Shown here one piece after another: positions 26,771 through 35,649 of a stretch of 64,000 nucleotides of DNA. A program made the translations under genes and the position numbers. Source of the DNA: Rhodoferax sp. (GTDB lineage Bacteria; Pseudomonadota; Gammaproteobacteria; Burkholderiales; Burkholderiaceae_C); the NCBI GenBank assembly GCA_029866205.1, contig JARWZT010000001.1, forward strand, positions 186,001 through 250,000, read 5' to 3'. Position 1 is the first letter of the stretch, and each line of letters begins with the position of its first letter. The notes under the pieces are model-generated. The model did no database searches, was not told the origin of the DNA, and worked only from the letters and a program-made list of their open reading frames with translations.

Positions 26771-28206
26771 GCCTGGACCTCGTCACACTGTTGTATTTGT
26801 TTGCCAGCGTCTGCTTCATTCAGGCGCTCAAGGGGCTCTCCCACCCCACCACCTCGATTCGCGGCAATGTGTTCGGCATGGTCGGTATGGCCGTTGCGGC
26901 CGTGACCACAGCCGCCCTGATTTACAAACTCGCCAACCATATGGGGCAGGACGGTCTGAGCGGATTGGCCTGGGTGCTGGGCGCCTTGCTGGTTGGCGGT
27001 ACCGCCGGCACGGTCATGGCGCAGCGCGTTGAAATGACCAAGATGCCCGAGCTGGTGGCTTTCATGCACAGCATGATCGGTCTGGCGGCGGTCTTTATTG
27101 CGGTGGCCGCAGTGGCCGAACCCAACGCGCTTTTGCACGGGCTGGAGAAGGGCGCGCCCATTCCCGCAGGTAATCGCCTTGAGCTTTTTCTGGGTGCGGC
27201 CATTGGAGCCATTACCTTCAGCGGCTCAGTCATTGCCTTTGGCAAACTGTCTGGCAAGTACAAGTTCCGCCTGTTCCAGGGTGCACCGGTGCAGTTTGCC
27301 GGTCAGCACAAGCTCAACCTGGTGCTGGGCCTGACCACTCTGGGGCTGGGCCTGATTTTTATGGCCAATGGCGACTGGTGGGCGTTTTTTGCCATGTTGG
27401 CCCTGGCTTTTGTGATGGGCGTGCTGATCATCATTCCGATTGGCGGCGCAGACATGCCGGTGGTGGTGTCCATGCTCAACAGCTATTCGGGCTGGGCGGC
27501 CGCAGGTATTGGCTTCAGTCTGAACAACAGCATGCTGATCATCGCGGGCAGCTTGGTGGGCTCGAGTGGAGCGATTCTGAGCTACATCATGTGCAAGGCC
27601 ATGAACCGCTCATTCTTCAACGTGATTTTGGGCGGTTTTGGCGGCGATACCGCGGCTGCGGCCGGCGGCAGTACCGAGCAGCGCCCAGTCAAGAGCGGCA
27701 GCGCCGACGACGCCGCATTTGTGCTGGGCAATGCGGAAACCGTGGTGATTGTGCCGGGCTATGGCCTGGCCGTGGCACGTGCGCAACATGCCGTCAAAGA
27801 GCTGGCGGCCAAACTCACGGCCAAGGGAATCACCGTCAAATATGCCATTCACCCGGTGGCCGGGCGGATGCCGGGGCATATGAACGTCTTGTTGGCCGAG
27901 GCCGAAGTGCCCTACGACCAGGTTTTCGAGATGGAGGACATCAACGGCGAATTCGGACAGGCGGACGTGGCCATCATTTTGGGTGCCAACGATGTGGTCA
28001 ACCCCGCCGCCCATATCAAGGGCAGTCCGATTTACGGCATGCCGATTTTGGAGGCCTACAAGGCCAAAACGATCATTGTCAACAAGCGCTCCATGGCCGC
28101 CGGTTATGCGGGTCTGGACAACGAGCTGTTCTATATGGACAAAACGATGATGGTCTTTGGCGACGCCAAGAAGGTCGTCGAAGACATGGTCAAGGCCATT
28201 GAGTAG
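26767..28206 (+). CDS. pntB: NAD(P) transhydrogenase beta subunit
   Basis: The protein has 479 residues. The N-terminal half is a bundle of membrane helices; the C-terminal half is the NADP(H)-binding domain III, with VVIVPGYGLAVARAQHAVKEL, the conserved YAIHPVAGRMPGHMNVLLAEA and a final NKRSMAAGYAGLDNELFY. Together with PntAA and PntAB it uses the proton gradient to make NADPH. The three genes form one operon. Confidence 0.97.
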   Translation: MSLDLVTLLYLFASVCFIQALKGLSHPTTSIRGNVFGMVGMAVAAVTTAALIYKLANHMGQDGLSGLAWVLGALLVGGTAGTVMAQRVEMTKMPELVAFMHSMIGLAAVFIAVAAVAEPNALLHGLEKGAPIPAGNRLELFLGAAIGAITFSGSVIAFGKLSGKYKFRLFQGAPVQFAGQHKLNLVLGLTTLGLGLIFMANGDWWAFFAMLALAFVMGVLIIIPIGGADMPVVVSMLNSYSGWAAAGIGFSLNNSMLIIAGSLVGSSGAILSYIMCKAMNRSFFNVILGGFGGDTAAAAGGSTEQRPVKSGSADDAAFVLGNAETVVIVPGYGLAVARAQHAVKELAAKLTAKGITVKYAIHPVAGRMPGHMNVLLAEAEVPYDQVFEMEDINGEFGQADVAIILGANDVVNPAAHIKGSPIYGMPILEAYKAKTIIVNKRSMAAGYAGLDNELFYMDKTMMVFGDAKKVVEDMVKAIE

Positions 28207-28226
28207 GGTGCCCGGGCGCCGAACTT

Positions 28227-29900
28227 ATGACTGAACATGCTTGGCTAGCGGCCTATCCACCAGGCGTTCCCGCCGAGATTGATTCCACCCAGTACCGCTC
28301 GCTGGTGGCACTGATGGAGGAGGCCTTTTCGCGCTATGCGAGTCGGACGGCCTACAGCTTCATGGGGGCGGACATCAGCTTTGCCCAGACGGACCGGTTA
28401 AGCCTGAGTGTGGCGGCCTACCTTCAAGGATTGGGTTTGGTCAAGGGTGACCGCGTGGCCATCATGATGCCCAACGTGCCGCAGTATCCAGTGGCGGTGG
28501 CCGCGATTTTGCGCGCAGGGTTTGTGGTGGTGAACGTCAACCCGCTGTACACACCGCGCGAGCTGGAACACCAACTCAAGGACGCGGGCGCCAAGGCGAT
28601 CATCATCCTTGAGAATTTTGCCAATACCTTGCAAAAGTGCTTGGCCTCCACGCAGATCAAGCACATTGTGTTGTGCGCTATGGGCGACCAACTGGGCTTG
28701 ATCAAGGGTGCTTTGGTCAACTACGTGGTTCGCTCCCGCAAAAAACTGGTGCCTGCCTATGACCTGCCGCAGGCGGTGCGCTTTAACGCGGCCGTGGCCC
28801 AAGGCAGCAAGTCGCCGTTTGCCAAACCCGATTTGCAGGCCAATGACGTGGCAGTGCTGCAATACACGGGTGGTACGACCGGCGTGTCCAAGGGTGCGGT
28901 TTTGCTGCACCGCAACCTGATTGCCAATGTGCTGCAGTCCGAGGCCTGGAACCAACCGGTCATGCACGATTTGCCTGCTGACCAGCAGCCCACCAGCGTG
29001 TGCGCCCTGCCGCTGTACCATATTTTCGCCTTCACCATCGGCATGATGCTGAGCATGCGAATGGGGGGCAAGCTCTTGCTGATCCCCAACCCACGTGACA
29101 TTCCGGCGGTACTGAAGGAACTGCAAAAACACACGATCCACAGTTTTCCCGCCGTCAATACCCTGTTCAACGGACTTGCCAACCACCCGGATTTCAATAC
29201 GGTGGACTGGAGCCACCTGCGCGTTTCACTGGGCGGTGGAACGGCCGTGCAAAGCAGTGTTGCCAAACTGTGGTTTGAGAAAACGGGTTGCCCCATTTGT
29301 GAGGGCTACGGCCTGAGCGAAACCTCGCCGTCTGCCAGTTGCAATCTGGTGACGGGCAAGGAATTCACCGGTTCGATTGGCGTACCAATCCCTGGCACGT
29401 CCATGAAGCTGCTCGACGATGACGGTAACCTGTGCGCACCGGGTGAGCGCGGCGAGATTGCCATCAAGGGCCCCCAGGTGATGGCTGGCTACTGGCAGCG
29501 CCCCGACGAGACCGCCAAGGTCATGACCGCCGACGGCTACTTCAGATCGGGCGATATCGGCACCATGGATGAACGGGGCTATTTCAAAATTGTGGACCGC
29601 AAAAAGGACATGATTCTGGTCAGCGGCTTTAACGTCTTTCCCACCGAACTCGAAGACGTGGTCGCCCAGCTTGCCGGAGTCATGGAATGCGCTTGTATCG
29701 GTATTCCGGACGACAAGACCGGTGAGGCCGTCAAACTGGTGGTGGTTAAAAAAGACCCTGACCTGAGCGAAGCCGCAGTGCGCGCCCATTGCCGAGAAAA
29801 CCTGACCGGCTACAAGCAGCCCAAGGTGGTGGAGTTTCGTGCCGATTTGCCCAAGACGCCGGTTGGCAAGATTTTGCGGCGCGAACTTCGCACGGTCTAA
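28227..29900 (+). CDS. fadD: Long-chain fatty-acid-CoA ligase
   Basis: The 557-residue protein is an adenylate-forming enzyme: YTGGTTGVSKGAVLLHRN is the AMP/phosphate loop, GYGLSETSPSASCN the adenylate motif, and FRSGDIGTMDERGYFKIVDRKKDMILVSGFNVFPTE the hinge with the conserved Lys near the end (TPVGKILRRELR). Length and motifs match FadD, which activates fatty acids with ATP and CoA for beta-oxidation. It begins 20 bp after pntB, in the same direction, and may share its transcript. Confidence 0.92.
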   Translation: MTEHAWLAAYPPGVPAEIDSTQYRSLVALMEEAFSRYASRTAYSFMGADISFAQTDRLSLSVAAYLQGLGLVKGDRVAIMMPNVPQYPVAVAAILRAGFVVVNVNPLYTPRELEHQLKDAGAKAIIILENFANTLQKCLASTQIKHIVLCAMGDQLGLIKGALVNYVVRSRKKLVPAYDLPQAVRFNAAVAQGSKSPFAKPDLQANDVAVLQYTGGTTGVSKGAVLLHRNLIANVLQSEAWNQPVMHDLPADQQPTSVCALPLYHIFAFTIGMMLSMRMGGKLLLIPNPRDIPAVLKELQKHTIHSFPAVNTLFNGLANHPDFNTVDWSHLRVSLGGGTAVQSSVAKLWFEKTGCPICEGYGLSETSPSASCNLVTGKEFTGSIGVPIPGTSMKLLDDDGNLCAPGERGEIAIKGPQVMAGYWQRPDETAKVMTADGYFRSGDIGTMDERGYFKIVDRKKDMILVSGFNVFPTELEDVVAQLAGVMECACIGIPDDKTGEAVKLVVVKKDPDLSEAAVRAHCRENLTGYKQPKVVEFRADLPKTPVGKILRRELRTV

Positions 29901-29939
29901 GTCAACCGCCGCTGGCCAGGCGCAAGACCTGCGCCCGCG

Positions 29940-30929
29940 TTATTTCAGCCAGCCGCGTTTGCCGAAGTACCACATTGGAACCAAGGCGCTGCACACCATC
30001 AGTGCCACCGTGTAGGGATAATTCCAGGCGCCCAGAAATTCCAATTCCGGAAACTTCAGGTTCATACCGTAGACACTGGCAATCAGCGTAGGCGGCAGCA
30101 GCGCAACGCTGGCCACCGAGAAAATCTTGATGACCTTGTTCTGGTTGATGTTGATGAAACCCACGGTCGCGTCCATCAGAAAGTTGATCTTGTCAAACAA
30201 GAACGCGGTGTGCGAGTCGAGCGAGTCAATGTCGCGCAAAATTTGGCGGGCTTCCTCAAACTGCTCGGCGTTCAGCATTTTGGAGCGCATCATGAAGCTC
30301 ACGGCGCGCCGGGTATCCATCACGTTGCGCCGGATACGACCACTCAAATCCTCGTGCCGGGCAATCGCACCCAAGGCTTCGCCGGCAATCGCATCCGTGA
30401 CGTCGCCGGACAGCACTTTCTTGCTCACTTTTTCCAGCTCGTCGTAAATGCCTTCCAGCGTGTCGGCCGAGTATTCGGCATCGGCGTCAAACAGCTTGAG
30501 CAGTACCTCTTTGGCGTCTTCAATCAAACCTGGTGCGCGCCGCGCACGCATCCTCAGCAGCCGAAAAACGGGCACATCCTCATCGTGAATCGAGAACAAG
30601 ACGCCTTTGCTTTTCAGGCTGTCATTGACCAGATTCAAAATGAAAGCGGCGCGCACCGTGCGGGGTTCGTCTTCGTCGGCAATCAAAAAGTCACTGCGAA
30701 TGTGGAGCTCGCCGTTGTCTTCGGTGTAGAAGCGGGCGGATTCCTCAATGTCTTCGTCCATCGCGTCTTCTGGGATGGACAGGCCGTAATACTGTTTGAT
30801 CCAGCGCTTTTCTTCGACGGTGGGGGATTCCAGATCCACCCAGATGGGCTGGAATTTGGAGAGCTCTTCCAGGGACTCGATTTCTTCCTGGAACAGGCGG
30901 CCGTTGGCCAATGTAAAGATATTGAGCAT
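29940..30929 (-). CDS. corA: CorA-family magnesium/cobalt channel
   Basis: The protein has 329 residues: a large acidic and helical cytoplasmic domain (LSIPEDAMDEDIEESARFY, DTRRAVSFMMRSKMLNAEQFEEARQIL), then two C-terminal membrane helices. The first ends in the diagnostic YGMN loop (ASVYGMNLKFPELEFLGAW). CorA pentamers admit Mg2+ and Co2+ across the inner membrane. It is convergent with fadD, with a 39-bp gap. Confidence 0.95.
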   Translation of the reverse strand: MLNIFTLANGRLFQEEIESLEELSKFQPIWVDLESPTVEEKRWIKQYYGLSIPEDAMDEDIEESARFYTEDNGELHIRSDFLIADEDEPRTVRAAFILNLVNDSLKSKGVLFSIHDEDVPVFRLLRMRARRAPGLIEDAKEVLLKLFDADAEYSADTLEGIYDELEKVSKKVLSGDVTDAIAGEALGAIARHEDLSGRIRRNVMDTRRAVSFMMRSKMLNAEQFEEARQILRDIDSLDSHTAFLFDKINFLMDATVGFININQNKVIKIFSVASVALLPPTLIASVYGMNLKFPELEFLGAWNYPYTVALMVCSALVPMWYFGKRGWLK

Positions 30930-31197
30930 AGGTAGATGGCTAAGGTTCGGTGGCCAATGGTTCGATTGGGCGAAGGCGGTGCAGCAGCTTTCGAACGACG
31001 GGCCAGGAATACCTCAACCATCCGAAAGCTACCTACTGGGGTAGTTGTCCAAGGAATACGCTCCAAAGTGGGGATGCCCAAATTATCGCACCCGCCCATG
31101 ACGCAACGCGCTTCTTGGCCGTATCGGCGGACGCGGTGCTGCACTGCGTCATGAAAAATCCTTTGCGTTTGGTGGCAAAGGCGCGCATAGTGGAGCT

Positions 31198-31215
31198 GAG
31201 GGTGAACTCACCCTC
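31198..31215 (+). ncRNA. Hairpin 1 in the hpf leader
   Basis: GAGGGTGA (31198-31205) and TCACCCTC (31208-31215) are exact inverse complements; in RNA about six pairs would form around a six-base loop. GGGTTTTA follows. It stands just before a second, terminator-like hairpin. Confidence 0.4.
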
Positions 31216-31233
31216 GGGTTTTATGAAAGTGGA

Positions 31234-31262
31234 CCGGCGACCTGCGGGTCACCGGGTTTTTT
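31234..31262 (+). terminator. Terminator-like hairpin 26 bases before hpf
   Basis: CCGGCGACC (31234-31242) pairs with GGTCACCGG (31247-31255) with one C-A mismatch and is followed by GTTTTTT. It has the form of an intrinsic terminator, yet lies immediately upstream of hpf with no gene before it. It may be an attenuator or a leader structure. Confidence 0.45.
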
Positions 31263-31288
31263 ATCCTGAGAGCAACTGGAGCCCCTTT

Positions 31289-31618
31289 ATGAATCTGACA
31301 ATCAGCGGCCACCATCTGGAAGTAACCCCTGCACTGCGCAATTACGTCACTGAGAAACTCGACCGCATCACGCGCCACTTTGACCAAGTCGTCGATGTCA
31401 AGGTACTGCTCAGCATTGAAAACCAGAAGGAAAAAGAACGCCGCCAGCGCGCCGAATGCAATATCCACGTCAAAGGCAGCGACCTTTTTGCCGAAAGCGC
31501 GCATTCAGACCTGTACGCCGCCGTCGACGAGCTGGTCGACAAGCTCGACCGCCAGGTGGTGCGCCACAAAGACCGCATTCAGGACCACCACCATGCCGCG
31601 CCCAAGCGCCTGATGTAG
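31289..31618 (+). CDS. hpf: Ribosome hibernation-promoting factor, short form
   Basis: The ATG at 31289, after GGAG, gives 109 residues beginning [20 protein letters not shown], the usual HPF/YfiA opening. The beta-alpha-beta-beta-beta-alpha fold is visible ([50 protein letters not shown]). Short HPF binds the 30S decoding site and, with RMF, forms inactive 100S ribosomes in resting cells. It precedes ptsN, as in many proteobacteria, but rpoN is not next to it here. Confidence 0.95.
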   Translation: MNLTISGHHLEVTPALRNYVTEKLDRITRHFDQVVDVKVLLSIENQKEKERRQRAECNIHVKGSDLFAESAHSDLYAAVDELVDKLDRQVVRHKDRIQDHHHAAPKRLM

Positions 31619-31642
31619 CCCTGTCCCACGGGTGCCCAAACG

Positions 31643-31672
31643 AAACCCGCCGTGAAAACGGTGGGTTTTTTT
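31643..31672 (+). terminator. Intrinsic terminator after hpf
   Basis: AACCCGCCGT and ACGGTGGGTT form a 10-base stem (one G-T pair) around GAAA, followed by a T-run at 31666-31672. It lies 25 bases after the hpf stop and before ptsN. Confidence 0.8.
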
Positions 31673-31694
31673 ATGTGCATAATCCGCACACCTT

Positions 31695-32162
31695 ATGAAC
31701 CGCCTCGCCTCATTACTGCCCCAGCCGCACGTGCTTGCCCAGGTGGACGTCACCAGTAAAAAGCGCGCGTTTGAAGAGGCTGGTCTGCTGTTTGAAAGCC
31801 TGCACGGCCTGAGCCGTGCATTGGTCACCGACAGTTTGTTCTCGCGCGAACGGCTGGGTTCGACCGGGCTTGGCCATGGCGTTGCCATTCCCCATGGGCG
31901 CATCAAGGGCCTGAAGGCGCCGATGGCGGCAGCGTTCCAGTTGCTCAAACCCATCGGCTTTGATGCGCCGGACGACCAGGCGGTGACGTTGCTGATATTT
32001 TTGCTGGTGCCTGAGGCGGCCACCCAAAAGCATCTTGAAATTCTGTCGGAAATTGCCGAGTTGCTTAGCGATGCCGATATGCGCCAGCGACTGACCTCCA
32101 CCACGGATGCGGTCGAGCTGCACAGCCTCTTGACGGGTTGGCGCTCGACGCAGCTGCACTGA
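31695..32162 (+). CDS. ptsN: Nitrogen-type PTS EIIA protein
   Basis: The 155-residue protein has the EIIA-Ntr phosphorylation site GHGVAIPHGRIKGL and the surrounding pattern RERLGSTGLGHGVA. The body (AVTLLIFLLVPEAATQKHLEILSEIAELLSD) is typical. EIIA-Ntr is a phosphorylated regulator of potassium and nitrogen or carbon balance, not a sugar carrier. It stands between hpf and hprK, and the HprK product is expected to act on the partner HPr. Confidence 0.94.
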   Translation: MNRLASLLPQPHVLAQVDVTSKKRAFEEAGLLFESLHGLSRALVTDSLFSRERLGSTGLGHGVAIPHGRIKGLKAPMAAAFQLLKPIGFDAPDDQAVTLLIFLLVPEAATQKHLEILSEIAELLSDADMRQRLTSTTDAVELHSLLTGWRSTQLH

Positions 32163-32199
32163 CGTGGCGCGCCAGTCCTGATGTGAGGCGCCTGACTCC

Positions 32200-33150
32200 A
32201 TGAAACCCAATGCCATCAGCGCCGATGTCCTTTTTGAGGCGTTTCGCTCTTACCTGCATTGGGAGTGGGTTGCCGGTCTAGGCGCGTCAGAGCGCCGCTT
32301 TGACGAGGTGGCGGTGCGTGCCGCACGCTCGGGTGCTGATCTGGTGGGCTACCTGAACTACATCCACCCTTACCGCGTACAAATTTTGGGCGAGCGGGAA
32401 ATCGCTTACCTAACCAACGCCACGGCCGAAGATTGCGCCCGGCGTACCGCGCGCATCGTGACGCTGGAGCCCCCAGTGATCGTGCTGGCCGATGGGCAGC
32501 AGGCGCCCGATGCCCTTATTTCCATGTGTGAGCGGGCGCAAATTCCGATGTTTGCGGCCCAGGGTTCGTCGGCTTTTGTGATTGATGTGCTGCGTGCCTA
32601 TTTGTCCAAGCACTTTGCCGACCGGGTGTCGATGCATGGCGTGTTCATGGACATTCTGGGGCTGGGTGTGCTGATAACCGGTGAATCCGGCCTGGGCAAG
32701 AGCGAGCTGGGGTTGGAGCTGATCTCGCGCGGCAACGGATTGGTGGCCGACGACGCGGTGGATTTGTACCGTATCAACCAGACCACGATCGAGGGGCGCT
32801 GCCCCGATCTCCTGCAAAACCTGCTGGAAGTGCGTGGCATCGGCCTGCTCGACATCCGCGCCATTTTTGGCGAAACCGCTGTGCGACGCAAAATGCGGCT
32901 CAAGCTGATCGTCCATCTGGTGCGCCGTGAGACGCTGGAGCGCGACTACGAACGCATGCCGTTTGAACCCCTGACGCAAGACGTGGCTGGGATTCCGGTG
33001 CGCAAGGTGGTGATTCAGGTGGTCGCCGGACGCAATATTGCGGTGCTGGTGGAGGCCGCCGTGCGCAACACGATTTTGCAGTTGCGCGGCATTGACACTT
33101 ACCAGGATTTTGTGGACCGCCAGCGCCGTGCGATGGAGCAGGCGGGCTGA
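32200..33150 (+). CDS. hprK: HPr kinase/phosphorylase
   Basis: The protein has 316 residues. The C-terminal half carries the Walker A loop [15 protein letters not shown], the catalytic His region just before it ([16 protein letters not shown]), and the second signature [22 protein letters not shown]. The enzyme phosphorylates HPr on serine and removes the phosphate, in response to ATP and phosphate levels. The ptsN-hprK pairing is usual in betaproteobacteria. Its stop lies 10 bp from the convergent hexR gene. Confidence 0.95.
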   Translation: MKPNAISADVLFEAFRSYLHWEWVAGLGASERRFDEVAVRAARSGADLVGYLNYIHPYRVQILGEREIAYLTNATAEDCARRTARIVTLEPPVIVLADGQQAPDALISMCERAQIPMFAAQGSSAFVIDVLRAYLSKHFADRVSMHGVFMDILGLGVLITGESGLGKSELGLELISRGNGLVADDAVDLYRINQTTIEGRCPDLLQNLLEVRGIGLLDIRAIFGETAVRRKMRLKLIVHLVRRETLERDYERMPFEPLTQDVAGIPVRKVVIQVVAGRNIAVLVEAAVRNTILQLRGIDTYQDFVDRQRRAMEQAG

Positions 33151-33160
33151 GGCTAGCTGC

Positions 33161-34009
33161 TCAGGCGTAGCGTTTGCTGCGCAAGTTTTGTCGCATTTCG
33201 CTCAACAGGGGCTGCAGGGTGGCGCTGCCAATGCGCAAGGCCACCGCAGTGGCCAAAATATCCAGAACCATCAGATGCATCAGGCGAGACACCATGGGGC
33301 TGTATTTGTCAAACCCTTCGGGGTGGTCGGCGCTCAGGTGAATATGGCCTGCGCTGGCCAAAGGTGAGCCGCTGGCCGTAATGACGATGGTGGTTGCGCC
33401 GTTCTTGCGCGCAATGTCGCAGGCGTCCATGAGGTCGCGGGTGCGCCCGGAGTTGCTGATCACCACCACACAATCGCCCGGGCGCATCACCGAGGCGCTC
33501 ATGACCTGCATATGGCCGTCGCTGTAGGCGGTGGTGTTGACACCCAGCCGGAAAAACTTGTGTTGTCCGTCCTGGGCCACGATGCCGGAGTTGCCCACGC
33601 CAAAAAACTGGATTTGCCGCCCCACCTTGTAAGCCTCCACCAACGCTACCACCGCGCGCTCCATGGCCATGGTGCTGGCTTCGTTGCGGTATTTCAGCAA
33701 GGCCGCCACCGTGTTGTCGATGACCTTGACCATCACATCGCCAATTTTGTCGTCCACGTCCACGCTGCGGTGGATGAAGGGCACGCCTTCGTTCACCGTG
33801 CCGGCCAACTTGAGTTTGAAGTCCGCCAGGCCGTCGTAGCCGACGCTGCGGCAAAAACGCACCACCGTGGGCTTGCTCACGTGGGAACGGTCGGCCAGTT
33901 CAGTGACCGGCAGTTTGGCAAAGGCGCGCGGATCGGCCAAACACAGCCGGCCCACGCGTTGTTCGGCGGGTGCCAGGGACGGCAGGGCAGCTTTGATTCG
34001 GTCGAGCAT
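33161..34009 (-). CDS. hexR: HexR/RpiR-family regulator of sugar catabolism
   Basis: The 282-residue protein has an N-terminal helix-turn-helix (FAKLPVTELADRSHVSKPTVVRFCRSVGYDGLADFKLKLAG) and a C-terminal SIS phosphosugar-binding domain (VGNSGIVAQDGQHKFFRLG, VISNSGRTRDLMDACDIARK). HexR usually senses KDPG and represses zwf, edd and related genes. Its position just downstream of zwf and a matching operator before zwf and tal agree with that. Confidence 0.9.
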   Translation of the reverse strand: MLDRIKAALPSLAPAEQRVGRLCLADPRAFAKLPVTELADRSHVSKPTVVRFCRSVGYDGLADFKLKLAGTVNEGVPFIHRSVDVDDKIGDVMVKVIDNTVAALLKYRNEASTMAMERAVVALVEAYKVGRQIQFFGVGNSGIVAQDGQHKFFRLGVNTTAYSDGHMQVMSASVMRPGDCVVVISNSGRTRDLMDACDIARKNGATTIVITASGSPLASAGHIHLSADHPEGFDKYSPMVSRLMHLMVLDILATAVALRIGSATLQPLLSEMRQNLRSKRYA

Positions 34010-34042
34010 GGTGGGCCTTTGAAAGTGGGGTGGCTTGGGGGC

Positions 34043-35509
34043 TTAAGACTCTTCGTCCCAGCAAAAGCCGTCACGCGCAATCATGGCGCTTGAGGCGCTT
34101 GGGCCCCATGTGCCTGCGGCGTACAGGCGCGGCCCCTGGGCATCCGCCGCCCAGTGCTTGATGAGCGGCTCAACCCAGCGCCAGGCTTCTTCTTGTTCGT
34201 CGCTGCGCACAAACAGGTTCAGGCGGCCGTCAATCACGTCGAGCAGCAGTCGCTCATAGGCGCCCACACGCTCAGAGCCAAAGCGTTTGTCAAAGTCCAG
34301 GTCCAGTTGCACCGGCACCAGGGTTTGGGCCGCGCTGGCGCGGGCCTTCCGGTTATTCTGGCCTTGGGCAAACAAGTGCAGTTCCAGCCCGTCTTTGGGC
34401 TGCAGATTGATGACCAGTTGATTGCCGGTCTGGCTGCTGGATTGGAAAATGGCGTGCGGCGTGGGCCGAAAGTTCACAACGATGCGCGCGTCGCGTCCGG
34501 ACAGACGCTTGCCGGTGCGGATATAGAACGGCACGCCGGCCCAGCGCCAGTTGGCAATTTCGGTGCGCAGGGCGACAAAGGTCTCGGTGTTGCTCTGCGG
34601 GTTGACGCCAGTCTCGTCGCGGTAAGCGGGCACCGCTTGGCCGCCGCTGCTGCCGCTGGCGTATTGGCCGCGCACGACGTCGCTGAGCAGGGACTCAGTG
34701 GTCCAGGGCTTGAGCGAGCGCAGTACCTTGAGCTTTTCATCGCGGATGGCGTCAGCGTGGGCGTTGATGGGCGGCTCCATACCGATGGCGCACAGCAGTT
34801 GCAGGGCGTGGTTTTGCACCATGTCGCGCAGCGCGCCCGTGGTCTCGTAAAACGCGCCTCGGCTTTCGACCCCCAAGTCTTCGGCAATGGTGATCTGAAT
34901 ATTGGCGATGTGTTCGCGCCGCCACAGGGGTTCGAACAGGGCGTTGCCAAAGCGCAGCGCAAACAGGTTTTGCACTGCTGGTTTGCCCAGGTAATGGTCG
35001 ATCCGGAAAACCTGCTTTTCTTCAAAGAAGCGACGCACGGTGTGGTTGATGGCGCGGTTCGACGCCAGATCGTGGCCCAAGGGCTTTTCCAGCACCACCC
35101 GGGTTTGTGGGGTGTTCAGACCTGCGGCGGCGAGTTGCTCGCAGACGGTGGTGAACAGCGACGGCGCGGTGGCCACGTACATCACCACCGTGTCTGCCTT
35201 GCGCTCCTGCAGGCTGGCGGCCAAGGTGACGTAATCGTCGGGCTTGGACAGGTCCATGCGGACAAATTCGAGCAAGGCAGCAAAGCGCTCGAACTCTTCG
35301 GCGCTGGGACGTTTGGCCAAATCGACCTTGTCAAACCGTGACTGGATCAGCGCGCGGTACTGTTCATGGGAGAGGCTGTCGCGCCCCACGCCGATGATGC
35401 GTCCGCCTTCGGGCAAGGTGCCATGGCGAAAGGCCTGAAACAGGGCGGGCATGAGTTTGCGCCACACCAGATCGCCGGTGCCGCCAAATAAAACAAGGTC
35501 AAAGCTCAT
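34043..35509 (-). CDS. zwf: Glucose-6-phosphate 1-dehydrogenase
   Basis: The protein has 488 residues. The coenzyme fold is FDLVLFGGTGDLVWRKLMPALF, the active-site signature is RIDHYLGKPAVQNLFALRFGN, and it ends with WRWVEPLIKHW. It oxidises glucose 6-phosphate to 6-phosphogluconolactone, making NADPH, at the head of the pentose phosphate and Entner-Doudoroff routes. It is divergent from tal-pgi and lies 33 bp before hexR in the same direction. Confidence 0.97.
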   Translation of the reverse strand: MSFDLVLFGGTGDLVWRKLMPALFQAFRHGTLPEGGRIIGVGRDSLSHEQYRALIQSRFDKVDLAKRPSAEEFERFAALLEFVRMDLSKPDDYVTLAASLQERKADTVVMYVATAPSLFTTVCEQLAAAGLNTPQTRVVLEKPLGHDLASNRAINHTVRRFFEEKQVFRIDHYLGKPAVQNLFALRFGNALFEPLWRREHIANIQITIAEDLGVESRGAFYETTGALRDMVQNHALQLLCAIGMEPPINAHADAIRDEKLKVLRSLKPWTTESLLSDVVRGQYASGSSGGQAVPAYRDETGVNPQSNTETFVALRTEIANWRWAGVPFYIRTGKRLSGRDARIVVNFRPTPHAIFQSSSQTGNQLVINLQPKDGLELHLFAQGQNNRKARASAAQTLVPVQLDLDFDKRFGSERVGAYERLLLDVIDGRLNLFVRSDEQEEAWRWVEPLIKHWAADAQGPRLYAAGTWGPSASSAMIARDGFCWDEES

Positions 35510-35542
35510 AAAAATCCGTGGTGTGGTGAAACGGTTGTTGAT

Positions 35543-35584
35543 AAGTTACATAAAATCCGATCTGGTAATGTAACTTTGTTTCAT
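35543..35584. promoter_or_regulatory. Candidate HexR operator between zwf and tal
   Basis: Two nested signals are seen. AAGTTACAT (35543-35551) and ATGTAACTT (35568-35576) form 9-base arms around a 16-base spacer. TGTAACTTTGTTTCA (35570-35584) is a 15-base near-palindrome, matching the general HexR form TGTAAY-N3-RTTACA with one mismatch. The location between divergent zwf and tal fits a shared control site. Confidence 0.6.
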
Positions 35585-35649
35585 TGATAATTCAAGCCCG
35601 TTCTTGCTTGCAGCCTGATCTGCCCTTTTTTACCCGGAAAAAAATTACC

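Larger units (their letters stand above)
30930..31288. other. Intergenic region between corA and hpf
   Basis: This 359-bp stretch separates the divergent corA and hpf genes. I see no convincing coding frame. The hpf-proximal end holds two tandem hairpins at 31198-31215 and 31234-31255, described separately. No clear -35/-10 pair stood out. Confidence 0.5.

Noticed and set aside
29919-29935. Hairpin GGCGCA/TGCGCC between fadD and corA
   Set aside because: The stem is short and no T-run follows, so it cannot be supported as a terminator.
31165-31190. Possible sigma-54 promoter (TGGCAAAGG...) upstream of hpf
   Set aside because: The -12 element TTGC is missing at the right distance, so the match is too weak.
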